A stretch of 15,099 bases of DNA from an uncultured Flavonifractor sp. GTDB lineage: Bacteria > Bacillota > Clostridia > Oscillospirales > Oscillospiraceae. The position numbers and the translations under genes were made by a program. Position 1 is the stretch's first letter. Every line of letters starts with the position of its first letter. Of the stretch, positions 1 to 5,105 are shown piece after piece. The notes beneath the pieces are model-generated. The model did no database searches and had not been told where the DNA came from. It saw only the letters and a list, made by a program, of their open reading frames with translations. The DNA lies in the NCBI GenBank assembly GCA_910585415.1, contig CAJUDT010000061.1, positions 1 through 15,099 of the forward strand, in the 5' to 3' direction.

Positions 1-88
1 CCAGCTTGCCTTCAAAGAAGGCTTTGTTGAAAGTTGAAAATAAACTTTCAAGTTCGCTGATTACCGGCTTCAGGCTTGCACTTGTCAT
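1..88 (-). CDS. SprT-like domain protein, N-terminus only
   Basis: This partial gene on the minus strand runs off the window edge. It starts at the ATG whose first base is 88, with GGGAGG at 97-102 placed 8 nt upstream. The visible 29 residues begin MTSASLKPVISELESLF and continue FSTFNKAFFEGKL. The pattern FNxxFFxGKL resembles the N-terminus of SprT-like putative metallopeptidases that are common in Firmicutes mobile elements. The zinc motif (HExxH) would lie beyond the edge and cannot be seen. It is the last visible gene of the leftward early operon, about 45 nt after the BRO gene. The family call rests on a short segment and is moderate; the existence of a gene is supported by the ribosome site and open frame. 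Confidence 0.6.
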   Translation of the reverse strand, partial: MTSASLKPVISELESLFSTFNKAFFEGKL

Positions 89-120
89 GGTTCATACCTC
101 CCAAATCCGCCCCCGGTCAT

Positions 121-131
121 GGGGGGGGGGG
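121..131. repeat. Homopolymer tract of 11 G (C11 on the transcribed strand)
   Basis: Eleven consecutive G lie between the stop of the BRO gene (133-135) and the start of the SprT-like gene (88). In the leftward mRNA this is a C11 run, followed 5 nt later by a G-rich stretch (CGGGGGCGG), so it could pair with it just upstream of the ribosome site. Such runs are prone to slippage and to sequencing error. Confidence 0.7.
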
Positions 132-132
132 A

Positions 133-909
133 TTATTTATCAAAATAGGCGGGTGCCACGCCCAAGGCGGCACACAGCTTTTCACGGTTCGGATTAGTAG
201 GGGGATATTTCCCGCTCATCCAACCGCGAACAGCTTCTTGGGAACATCCGATCCGTTCGGCAACGGTCACAGTTTTTAGGTGACGTTCTTTCAAAATCTG
301 TTGAAGTTTTAGGTGATTGAAGAAAGGCCGTTCCGGGGATTTCCGCATCCTCTTAGTGGTTGTCACCACGGCGGCTTCCGGGGCCGGTAACTTGGGAATC
401 TCCACCGGCGCTTCATCCACCCGAACCGTAACGGTGGCGGGTTGGTCAATGTCCGGGACAATGTGCCGCAAGATATTCAGCACATAGGACCGGTTGGGTT
501 CCAAACAGCTTGCCATAATGGAAGCGCATTTGGTCAGGGTTTCATGATTGACCAGGGCCACGGTGGTTTCCTCTACCGGCGCGGCTTCGCCATAGTGTCC
601 AGTCTTGCGAATAGCGGGAAGAACCTCGTGTGTCACCCATCTGGAAAACTCTCTGGCTTCCGGCTTGCGGGACTGAAGAATCACTTTGTAAAGCCCCGGC
701 TCATTGATAACCGCCATATTTTGGTTTCCGCCAGGGGTCGGAATTGTATTCCGCCCCTTTTCATCCGGGTCAAGGCGGTCGGCAACTTTATGAGGGCTTC
801 CCAAGTCCAACACCCGGCACACGTCACCAAGTACCCACCAGGGTTCACCATCCAGCAGAAGGGTTCTTACAGGGATTTCCCTGTAATTGAAAATTTGCAA
901 GTTATCCAT
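133..909 (-). CDS. BRO-N / HTH fusion protein, phage antirepressor-like
   Basis: A 258-residue protein. Residues about 2-105 match the BRO-N fold typical of phage antirepressors, with an IFNYREIPVRTLLLDGEPWW start, VINEPGLYKVILQS, and the closing WVTHEVLPAIRKTG motif. A low-complexity Pro/Val/Glu linker (about 150-190) leads to a C-terminal helix-turn-helix (about 200-255, with AERIGCSQEAVRGWMSG). Antirepressors of this class relieve repression by binding a CI-like repressor or by binding DNA directly. The start at 909 has AGGAG 9 nt upstream. It follows the small HTH gene and sits in the leftward operon opposite the XRE repressor, which fits a role in the switch. The XRE-like tail instead of a usual KilA-C/ANT domain is noteworthy. 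The exact partner is unknown. Confidence 0.85.
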   Translation of the reverse strand: MDNLQIFNYREIPVRTLLLDGEPWWVLGDVCRVLDLGSPHKVADRLDPDEKGRNTIPTPGGNQNMAVINEPGLYKVILQSRKPEAREFSRWVTHEVLPAIRKTGHYGEAAPVEETTVALVNHETLTKCASIMASCLEPNRSYVLNILRHIVPDIDQPATVTVRVDEAPVEIPKLPAPEAAVVTTTKRMRKSPERPFFNHLKLQQILKERHLKTVTVAERIGCSQEAVRGWMSGKYPPTNPNREKLCAALGVAPAYFDK

Positions 910-930
910 ACTTACACACTCCTATTCTTT

Positions 931-949
931 TGTAGATATTTAATCTACA
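931..949. promoter_or_regulatory. 19-bp dyad, candidate operator
   Basis: TGTAGATATTTAATCTACA is a perfect inverted repeat with 7-bp arms and a 5-nt centre. It overlaps the stop codon of the 70-aa HTH gene (945-947) and precedes the BRO ribosome site. The same TGTAGAT half-site occurs as a dyad at 2009-2040 in the divergent promoter region, so a shared regulator is plausible. As RNA it would make only a weak AT-rich hairpin without a U-run, so an operator is preferred over a terminator. Confidence 0.5.
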
Positions 950-1157
950 TCAGGCGGAAAAAAAATATGGCAGTCCGCTCCGCTTCCGACAGATTCAACA
1001 GATCAGAAAGGGCCTTGATTTCGCTTGCCTTAAATTCACGCACGTTGTTCAGCTTGTTCAAAAGGCCCTGATAGGTCAGCCCTGCCTTCGTAGCGATAAA
1101 CCGCAACTTGTAACCAGACTGTTCCATCTTTTCCCGCAACAGTTGGGTATTGGTCAT
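945..1157 (-). CDS. Small Cro-like helix-turn-helix protein
   Basis: A 70-residue protein beginning MTNTQLLREKMEQSGYKL. The arrangement (two N-terminal helices, FIATKAGLTYQGLLNKLNN as recognition region, then KASEIKALSDLLNLSE and a short tail) is that of compact XRE/Cro-like or DUF739-like DNA-binding proteins of phages and ICEs. I chose the ATG at 1157 because the G10 tract at 1162-1171 acts as its ribosome site. An in-frame ATG at 1181 would run through the tract and give a glycine-rich extension of 8 residues. It lies directly upstream of the BRO gene and probably acts as a second regulator of the element's switch. The family assignment to HTH is firm; the exact role is inferred. Confidence 0.75.
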   Translation of the reverse strand: MTNTQLLREKMEQSGYKLRFIATKAGLTYQGLLNKLNNVREFKASEIKALSDLLNLSEAERTAIFFFRLM

Positions 1158-1161
1158 GAAT

Positions 1162-1171
1162 CCCCCCCCCC
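1162..1171 (-). promoter_or_regulatory. Poly-G ribosome binding site (G10 on the minus strand)
   Basis: A run of ten C on the plus strand reads as AAAG then G10 in the leftward mRNA, 4 nt before the ATG of the 70-aa HTH protein. It is the only purine-rich stretch that can serve as Shine-Dalgarno there. A length change would alter SD spacing and would also break the frame from the upstream ATG at 1181. Confidence 0.55.
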
Positions 1172-1202
1172 TTTCATACATTTTTTGAAATTAACTTTTC
1201 AA

Positions 1203-1487
1203 GGTGCATTTGGGGGAACCAGCGAACCAAAAGTTATCTTATAAAGCCCTTCAGGATTAACCCGATCCGGACGCCCCCCGCCACTCGCTATGGAGTATTG
1301 GACAACGCTCCCCTGTCTGTCAGTAATTCTTATTTTAGCCTTCAGGGATTGCTTTTAGGTTCGCTGTTGGTTTCCCCTTAAACACGGCTCCCCGACTTTT
1401 ACGGGATAGTGTCAATGCTTCGCCGTGTTGTGGTTTCCCACGACAGCGCCGGGGCGCTGTTTCGGCCCGGAACCACCGGGGCCATCA
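1203..1487 (-). other. Structured non-coding stretch inside the leftward operon
   Basis: I see no credible gene in this 285-bp gap. Instead it is rich in inverted repeats. In leftward mRNA order: a GC hairpin at 1464-1483; an 8-bp perfect stem ACAGCGCC/GGCGCTGT at 1443-1460; an 8-bp stem AACACGGC/GCCGTGTT at 1381-1388 and 1422-1429 enclosing CCCG/CGGG; and a long-range imperfect inverted repeat of about 22 bp joining 1351-1377 with 1211-1232 (AGCGAACC/GGTTCGCT core). Near-identical direct copies AGCCCTTCAGGATT (1245-1258) and AGCCTTCAGGGATT (1336-1349) lie inside it. None of the stems is followed by a T-run. It could be a processed or regulatory RNA element, or the scar of a small mobile repeat. 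Confidence 0.4.
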
Positions 1488-1691
1488 TCAGGCGGGAACT
1501 TCTCTTGTGATAATGTTGCCGTTATCATCGTAAATCGGGCCGCTTCCAGTCCAGCGGTATTGGGTGTTCCAGTTAATAACGCCATGTAGCCCGTGGGTAG
1601 CTTCATTCACGTTTTTGGCCCAAACTTCAAGGCTGATTCTTTCACCGGTTTTGATGTGCTGGATACCAACATGGAAAAGTTGTTCTTTCAT
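1488..1691 (-). CDS. Small orphan protein, 67 aa
   Basis: The protein begins MKEQLFHVGIQHIKTGERIS and ends with GPIYDDNGNIITREVPA. The start at 1691 has AAAAGGAG 8 nt upstream; longer in-frame extensions lack a ribosome site. It is mixed alpha/beta in composition, has no signal peptide or membrane segment, and shows no motif I can name. The VGIQHIKTGERISLEVWAKNVNEA segment looks like two beta strands and a helix and resembles small conserved proteins of clostridial integrative elements, but I cannot assign a function. It is the second gene of the leftward operon, 82 nt after the 58-aa gene, with a 6-bp hairpin (1750-1767) between them. Confidence 0.65.
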   Translation of the reverse strand: MKEQLFHVGIQHIKTGERISLEVWAKNVNEATHGLHGVINWNTQYRWTGSGPIYDDNGNIITREVPA

Positions 1692-1749
1692 GGTGTTTAC
1701 TCCTTTTTTTGCCCTGCCATCATCAGCACCGGTGGGGCGGTTCCGGTGG

Positions 1750-1767
1750 ACGGGCTTTCCGGCCCGT
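1750..1767. other. Intergenic hairpin ACGGGC/GCCCGT
   Basis: A 6-bp perfect stem with a 6-nt loop lies between the two small orphan genes. No T-run follows on the minus strand, so it may affect mRNA stability or processing rather than terminate. Confidence 0.35.
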
Positions 1768-1773
1768 TTCGGC

Positions 1774-1950
1774 TTAGTGATTGATAATCGTGAAATCATC
1801 AACAATCACGGCATCCGCCTTGTACTGTTCGTTATAGGCGTTCTTGAAAATGCTTGCGTTCGCGTAATTGTTGAACTCACCGGCAATGTACTTTACTTGG
1901 GCTTTCTCCTGATCATCCCAATGAGTAGCGATAACAAAGAACTTTTTCAT
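1774..1950 (-). CDS. Small orphan protein, 58 aa
   Basis: A short frame translating from the ATG at 1950 as MKKFFVIATHWDDQEKAQVK and ending with ADAVIVDDFTIINH before TAA at 1774-1776. AGGAGG lies 8 nt upstream, and a consensus promoter ends about 70 bp upstream, so this is the first gene of the leftward operon. The protein is acidic/aromatic, soluble, and shows a strand-helix-helix-strand pattern. I recognise no family. First-gene position next to the repressor suggests an early regulatory or excision accessory role (Xis and Cro-like functions often sit here), but no HTH or Xis motif is evident and this is only inference. Confidence 0.7.
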   Translation of the reverse strand: MKKFFVIATHWDDQEKAQVKYIAGEFNNYANASIFKNAYNEQYKADAVIVDDFTIINH

Positions 1951-2008
1951 TTTCTGTTCCTCCTGTTTTATGTGAATGGTGTTTTGTGGTTTGTTTTGTT
2001 GATGTTTT

Positions 2009-2084
2009 ATCTACAATTCGCAGTATAGCAGATTGTAGATTGTCTGTCAACAACTTTTTTGAAATTTTTCAAAAATTGTTGACA
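2009..2084. promoter_or_regulatory. Symmetric operator region between divergent promoters
   Basis: Two nested dyads are visible. TGTCAACAA (2045-2053) and TTGTTGACA (2076-2084) form a perfect 9-bp inverted repeat whose arms contain both -35 boxes. ATCTACAAT (2009-2017) and ATTGTAGAT (2032-2040) form a second one around the leftward -10. In addition a shared element CT(A/C)TACTGCGA occurs reversed at the leftward -10 (2018-2029) and direct in the rightward spacer (2089-2099). This fits cooperative repressor binding at both promoters. Confidence 0.6.
2022..2050 (-). promoter_or_regulatory. Leftward promoter of the early operon
   Basis: On the minus strand TTGACA (2045-2050) and TATACT (2022-2027) are separated by exactly 17 nt. 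This drives the 58-aa gene and the genes beyond it. Confidence 0.85.
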
Positions 2085-2107
2085 AGTCCTCTACTGCGAT
2101 TTATAAT
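2079..2107 (+). promoter_or_regulatory. Rightward promoter of the repressor gene
   Basis: TTGACA (2079-2084) and TATAAT (2102-2107) are both perfect sigma-A hexamers with a 17-nt spacer. The start codon of the XRE gene lies about 25 nt downstream. Confidence 0.9.
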
Positions 2108-2131
2108 AGTAACAGAAAGGGGGTGAAGCGA

Positions 2132-2554
2132 TTGCTTGAAATCGGGGATAGGATCAAAATACGGCGGGAAGAACTCAAAATGTCCCAAGATGAACTTGCA
2201 AAACGTATCGGTTATAAGTCCCGTTCATCCATCAACAAAATAGAATTAGGGCATTACAATTTAACCCAATCCAAGATTAAGGCCATAGCAGACGCATTGG
2301 ACACAACCCCAAGTTATATCATGGGTTGGGATGAACTGGATGAAAGCATTGATCTGGAAAAGCTAAAACAGGATATAGTCAAAGAGGAACAGGCGGAAAA
2401 AATGATAGTGGCTCAATATGGTGAAGATGTTTGGGACGCGCTATGTATGTATATCCAGTTAGACGCAGAAGATCGAGCAGAAGTCCGGGGCATGATGAAA
2501 GGGCTATACCGGAACGAAAAGTATTCAAAGCAAGAAGGGTTAAAGCACGCATAG
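2132..2554 (+). CDS. CI-like XRE family repressor
   Basis: A 140-residue protein when started at the TTG at 2132, which sits 8 nt after an AAAGGGGG ribosome site. The GTG at 2123 overlaps that site and would add three residues, so it is less likely. Residues about 4-63 form an XRE helix-turn-helix (IKIRREELKMSQDELAKRIG, then SRSSINKIELG). The rest is helical and acidic (ESIDLEKLKQDIVKEEQAEK) and may mediate dimerisation. There is no LexA-type peptidase domain, so induction would need an antirepressor such as the BRO protein. It has its own consensus promoter, divergent from the early operon, the classic place of an immunity repressor. Confidence 0.85.
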   Translation: MLEIGDRIKIRREELKMSQDELAKRIGYKSRSSINKIELGHYNLTQSKIKAIADALDTTPSYIMGWDELDESIDLEKLKQDIVKEEQAEKMIVAQYGEDVWDALCMYIQLDAEDRAEVRGMMKGLYRNEKYSKQEGLKHA

Positions 2555-2580
2555 GGAAAATTATCTATGTAGACTTCCAA

Positions 2581-2826
2581 CCGTAACACATCCGTAACGC
2601 CCCAAACCCTTGAAACGCCTGGATTTACTGGACTTGATACGGATGTTACTGATAAAAGGGCCGTTCTCTTATATACACTTCTTCTATATTTTATTTATTA
2701 TTTATTTTTAAGATAAAGAAGGAATCAGTAACATCAGTAACACTTCCAGAAAATCCAGCGTTTTCAAGGCTTCCCGCTGTTACCGATATGCTACCGATAA
2801 ACAAAAAAAGCCGCCCCCGGTGTTAC
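2581..2826. repeat. Cluster of GTAAC/GTTAC motifs, candidate integrase arm sites
   Basis: No gene is visible in the gap 2555-2938. Within it the pentamer GTAAC recurs in phased groups: CCGTAAC at 2581 and 2592 (11 apart), TGTTACTGAT at 2644, ATCAGTAAC at 2724 and 2733 (9 apart), TGTTACCGATA with TGCTACCGATA at 2778 and 2789 (11 apart), and TGTTAC at 2821. After the integrase AACACATTAGTAAC (3998-4011) matches AACACATCCGTAAC (2585-2598) at 12 of 14 positions. The helical phasing and position on both sides of the integrase suggest integrase or excisionase binding sites. A pyrimidine/AT-rich patch fills about 2660-2720. Confidence 0.45.
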
Positions 2827-2842
2827 CAGCACCAGAAGCGGC
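2803..2842 (-). terminator. Intrinsic terminator on the minus strand
   Basis: GCCGC (2810-2814) pairs with GCGGC (2838-2842), and inside it GGTG pairs with CACC. On the minus strand the stem is followed by seven T (2803-2809). No T-run exists on the plus side, so it acts only leftward. Confidence 0.65.
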
Positions 2843-2884
2843 AAGGAACCACATTGGACAGGTGATCCAACGTAGCGCCCACAC
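2803..2884 (-). ncRNA. Putative small RNA opposite the integrase leader
   Basis: A minus-strand promoter (2891-2920) and a minus-strand terminator (2803-2842) frame about 82 nt with no convincing reading frame. The 5' part folds into a hairpin, stem TTGGA/TCCAA (2866-2870 with 2854-2858) and 7-nt loop TCACCTG. The loop plus flanks (complement of 2856-2866) is perfectly complementary over 11 nt to 2933-2943, which covers the integrase ribosome site and GTG start. This suggests an antisense-type regulator of integrase translation. Existence of the transcript is inferred from promoter and terminator only. Confidence 0.45.
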
Positions 2885-2890
2885 AACGCT

Positions 2891-2920
2891 ATTATAACAC
2901 CTGCCCTTGGGTTTCTGCAA
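2891..2920 (-). promoter_or_regulatory. Minus-strand promoter for the putative small RNA
   Basis: A perfect TATAAT on the minus strand (2891-2896) is preceded at 18 nt by TTGCAG (2915-2920), a 3-of-6 match to the -35 consensus. No leftward protein gene follows, only the terminator about 50-90 bp on. Confidence 0.45.
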
Positions 2921-2938
2921 CCATTTTTGAAAGGACAG

Positions 2939-3973
2939 GTGATTAAGATCAGATTACCGAACGGCTATGGAACGGTTGCGCGGTTGTCCGGCAAACGCCG
3001 CCGCCCGTACATCATCAAGAAAACCAGGGGTTGGAAAGACAATGGGCAACCAATCTTTGAGATTATCGGCTATGCGGCCACACGGGAAGAAGGGTTGACA
3101 CTCTTATCCGAATACAACCGTGATCCATGGGATGTTGACCGGGCTAAAATCACCCTGCAACAGCTTTTTGATCTCTGGAAAGAGAAAAAGGCCCCCAAGC
3201 TGGGCCAATCCAACCGGGCTTCCCTCTGTTCATCGTTCAAGCATTGTTCAGGGCTTGTGAACTTGCCCTATAAGACAATCAAGGCTTACCAAATGCAAGA
3301 AACGATTGACGGTTGCGGCAAGGGGTACAGTACACAGGCGGCAATCAAAAACCTTTGGGGCCATCTTGACCGCTTCGCCCTGGAATTGGACGTGGTTTCC
3401 CGGTGCTATTCTGATTTGTTGACTTCTGATCCGGTGCCGCCCACCAGCCGGGACAGGTTCAGTGATGAACTGATTGAACGGCTTTGGAACCACAGCGGAG
3501 AACCGTGGGTGGATACCGTGTTGATTTTCATTTACAGCGGTTGGCGGATTTCTGAATTGCTGGGCTTGAAAACGGCGGACATTGACCTTCAGGACGGAAC
3601 GATGAAAGGCGGGACGAAAACCAAAGCCGGAAAAAACAGACTGGTTCCTATTCACTCCCTGATCCGGCCTATGGTGGAAGGGCGTATAGCTGAAGGCGGG
3701 GAATACCTGATCCAGTGGGACGGCCACAGGTGTTCAGAATCCCAATACCGGGTTATCTGGAAGGGCCTTGCTGAACGGCTCCAAATCCCCGGAACCCCTC
3801 ACGGTTGCCGCCACACGTTTGAATCTATGTTGGACAGCGCCGGGGCAAACCGGAAATGTATTGATTTACTTATGGGCCACGTTTCCAAGGATACCGGCAA
3901 CCGGGTCTATAATCACAAGACTTTGGACGAACTCAAAGCCGCCCTTGAACTGGTTCAGCGAAAACCTTTATAA
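2939..3973 (+). CDS. Tyrosine recombinase / integrase of the element
   Basis: A 344-residue integrase when started at GTG 2939. The N-terminus IKIRLPNGYGTVARLSGKRR is the arm-binding-type start of clostridial ICE/phage integrases. A SAM-like core-binding region follows, and the catalytic domain begins near residue 170. All active-site residues are present: Arg203 in SGWRISELLGL, Lys227 in GGTKTKAGK, His288 and Arg291 in HGCRHTF, His314 in LLMGHVS, and the nucleophile Tyr324 in NRVYNHK. The protein lacks any in-frame ATG for over 100 codons. TTG at 2927 has no ribosome site, while GTG 2939 has AAAGGA only 3 nt ahead, so weak initiation is likely. It is on the repressor strand and faces the presumed attachment end of the element. 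Confidence 0.92.
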   Translation: MIKIRLPNGYGTVARLSGKRRRPYIIKKTRGWKDNGQPIFEIIGYAATREEGLTLLSEYNRDPWDVDRAKITLQQLFDLWKEKKAPKLGQSNRASLCSSFKHCSGLVNLPYKTIKAYQMQETIDGCGKGYSTQAAIKNLWGHLDRFALELDVVSRCYSDLLTSDPVPPTSRDRFSDELIERLWNHSGEPWVDTVLIFIYSGWRISELLGLKTADIDLQDGTMKGGTKTKAGKNRLVPIHSLIRPMVEGRIAEGGEYLIQWDGHRCSESQYRVIWKGLAERLQIPGTPHGCRHTFESMLDSAGANRKCIDLLMGHVSKDTGNRVYNHKTLDELKAALELVQRKPL

Positions 3974-4016
3974 TCGTGGTTTGAACAGTGAACTTTTAAC
4001 ACATTAGTAACAAGAA

Positions 4017-4052
4017 AAGCCGGAACCCCTGAAAAATCAAGGGTTCCGGCTT
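4017..4052. terminator. Strong bidirectional terminator between integrase and pit
   Basis: AAGCCGGAACCC (4017-4028) pairs perfectly with GGGTTCCGGCTT (4041-4052), extended inward by TGA/TCA. Leftward it is followed by TTTTCTTGTT; rightward by TTCGTCTGTTGTTATT. It separates the convergent integrase and PiT genes. The leftward use would end the epimerase-pentapeptide-pit operon. The element/chromosome junction should lie close to here, between about 3974 and 4074. Confidence 0.8.
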
Positions 4053-4074
4053 CGTCTGTTGTTATTATACCACG

Positions 4075-5103
4075 TCACCCGGCCAGACGGAAGAGCCGGG
4101 AGAGAAAAAAGCCCATCAGCCCGCAGCCGGGGAAGGTCAGCAGCCAGGTGAGCAGAATGTCCCTGGCCACCGGCCGGCTGTCCCTCCGGTCAAAGGCAGC
4201 CCCCACGCCCAAAATGGCGGCGGTCTTGGCGTGGGTGGTGCTCACCGGCAGGCCCAGCAGGGTACACAGGGTCAGGCAGGCCGCGCCCCCCAAATCGGCG
4301 GCGAAGCCCTCCCGGGGGGACAGGCCCCCCAGGCCCCGGCCCACGGTGTCCACAATTCTCCGCCCGCCGATGAGGGTGCCCAGGGCCATCACCGCCGCGC
4401 AGAGGAGCATCAGCCACCCCGGCACCGAGAAGCGCTCCCCCGCGCTCCCCCCGCCGGCCGCCAGGGTACAGCCCAACAGAAATACCCCCGCGAACTTCTG
4501 CCCGTCCTGGGCCCCGTGGAGGAAGGCCATTGCCGCCGCCCCGGCCACCTGCCCCCGGCGGAAGAAGGCGCTCCCCCGGCGGGAGTCCTCCAGCCAGCGG
4601 GCGCAGGCCCCGCCCGCCCAGTGCCCCAGCCCCACCGACAGCACCAGCCCCAGCAGCACCCGGGCCCAGGCCTCCGGCCGCACGTTGGACAGGCCCCCCG
4701 GCATGGACAGGGCCGCGCCGGTGACCCCCGCCACCAGGGCGTGGCTCTCGCTGGTGGGCACGCCGAACCGCCAGGCCAGTACGGCCCAGACCACAATGGC
4801 GCACAGGGCCGCGCACAGGGCGGAGAGGGCCCCCCGGCTGTCCCCGCCGAAATCGGCGATGGAATAAAGGGTCTCGGCCACCGTGGCCCCCAGGGCGGTC
4901 ATGCAGCACACGCCCAGCAGATTGCACACCGCCGCCAGGGCCACCGCCCGCCGGAAGGAGAGCACCCCCGTCGTCACTACGGTGGCAATGGCGTTGGGCG
5001 CGTCGGTCCAGCCGTTGACCAAAATGACCGCCAATACCAGCAAAACCGTCAGCCCCAGAACCGGATGCGCCAGGGCCTGGGACAAAACATCGGTGAACCG
5101 CAT
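4075..5103 (-). CDS. pit: PiT-family inorganic phosphate transporter
   Basis: A 342-residue, highly hydrophobic protein with about ten membrane segments. Both copies of the PiT signature are present: GWTDAPNAIATVVTTG near the N-terminus (PiT proteins usually have NDxANA here) with GVPTSESHALVAGVTG, and in the second half FLHGAQDGQKFAG with GLPVSTTHAKTAAILG. PiT carriers import phosphate (usually as metal-phosphate) driven by protons or sodium. The start at 5103 is preferred over one 21 nt upstream because GGGGGTGG lies before it. That ribosome site is buried in a 15-bp hairpin. No phoU/DUF47 partner gene is adjacent, although such pairs are common. It is the third gene of a leftward operon and abuts the integrative element. 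Confidence 0.9.
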   Translation of the reverse strand: MRFTDVLSQALAHPVLGLTVLLVLAVILVNGWTDAPNAIATVVTTGVLSFRRAVALAAVCNLLGVCCMTALGATVAETLYSIADFGGDSRGALSALCAALCAIVVWAVLAWRFGVPTSESHALVAGVTGAALSMPGGLSNVRPEAWARVLLGLVLSVGLGHWAGGACARWLEDSRRGSAFFRRGQVAGAAAMAFLHGAQDGQKFAGVFLLGCTLAAGGGSAGERFSVPGWLMLLCAAVMALGTLIGGRRIVDTVGRGLGGLSPREGFAADLGGAACLTLCTLLGLPVSTTHAKTAAILGVGAAFDRRDSRPVARDILLTWLLTFPGCGLMGFFLSRLFRLAG

Positions 5104-5105
5104 CA

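Noticed and set aside
1181..2075. Shared TTTTTTGAAATT stretch at 1181-1192 and 2055-2066
   Set aside because: Both lie in small dyads near regulators, but the sequence is AT-rich and of low complexity, so the match is not convincing as an operator.
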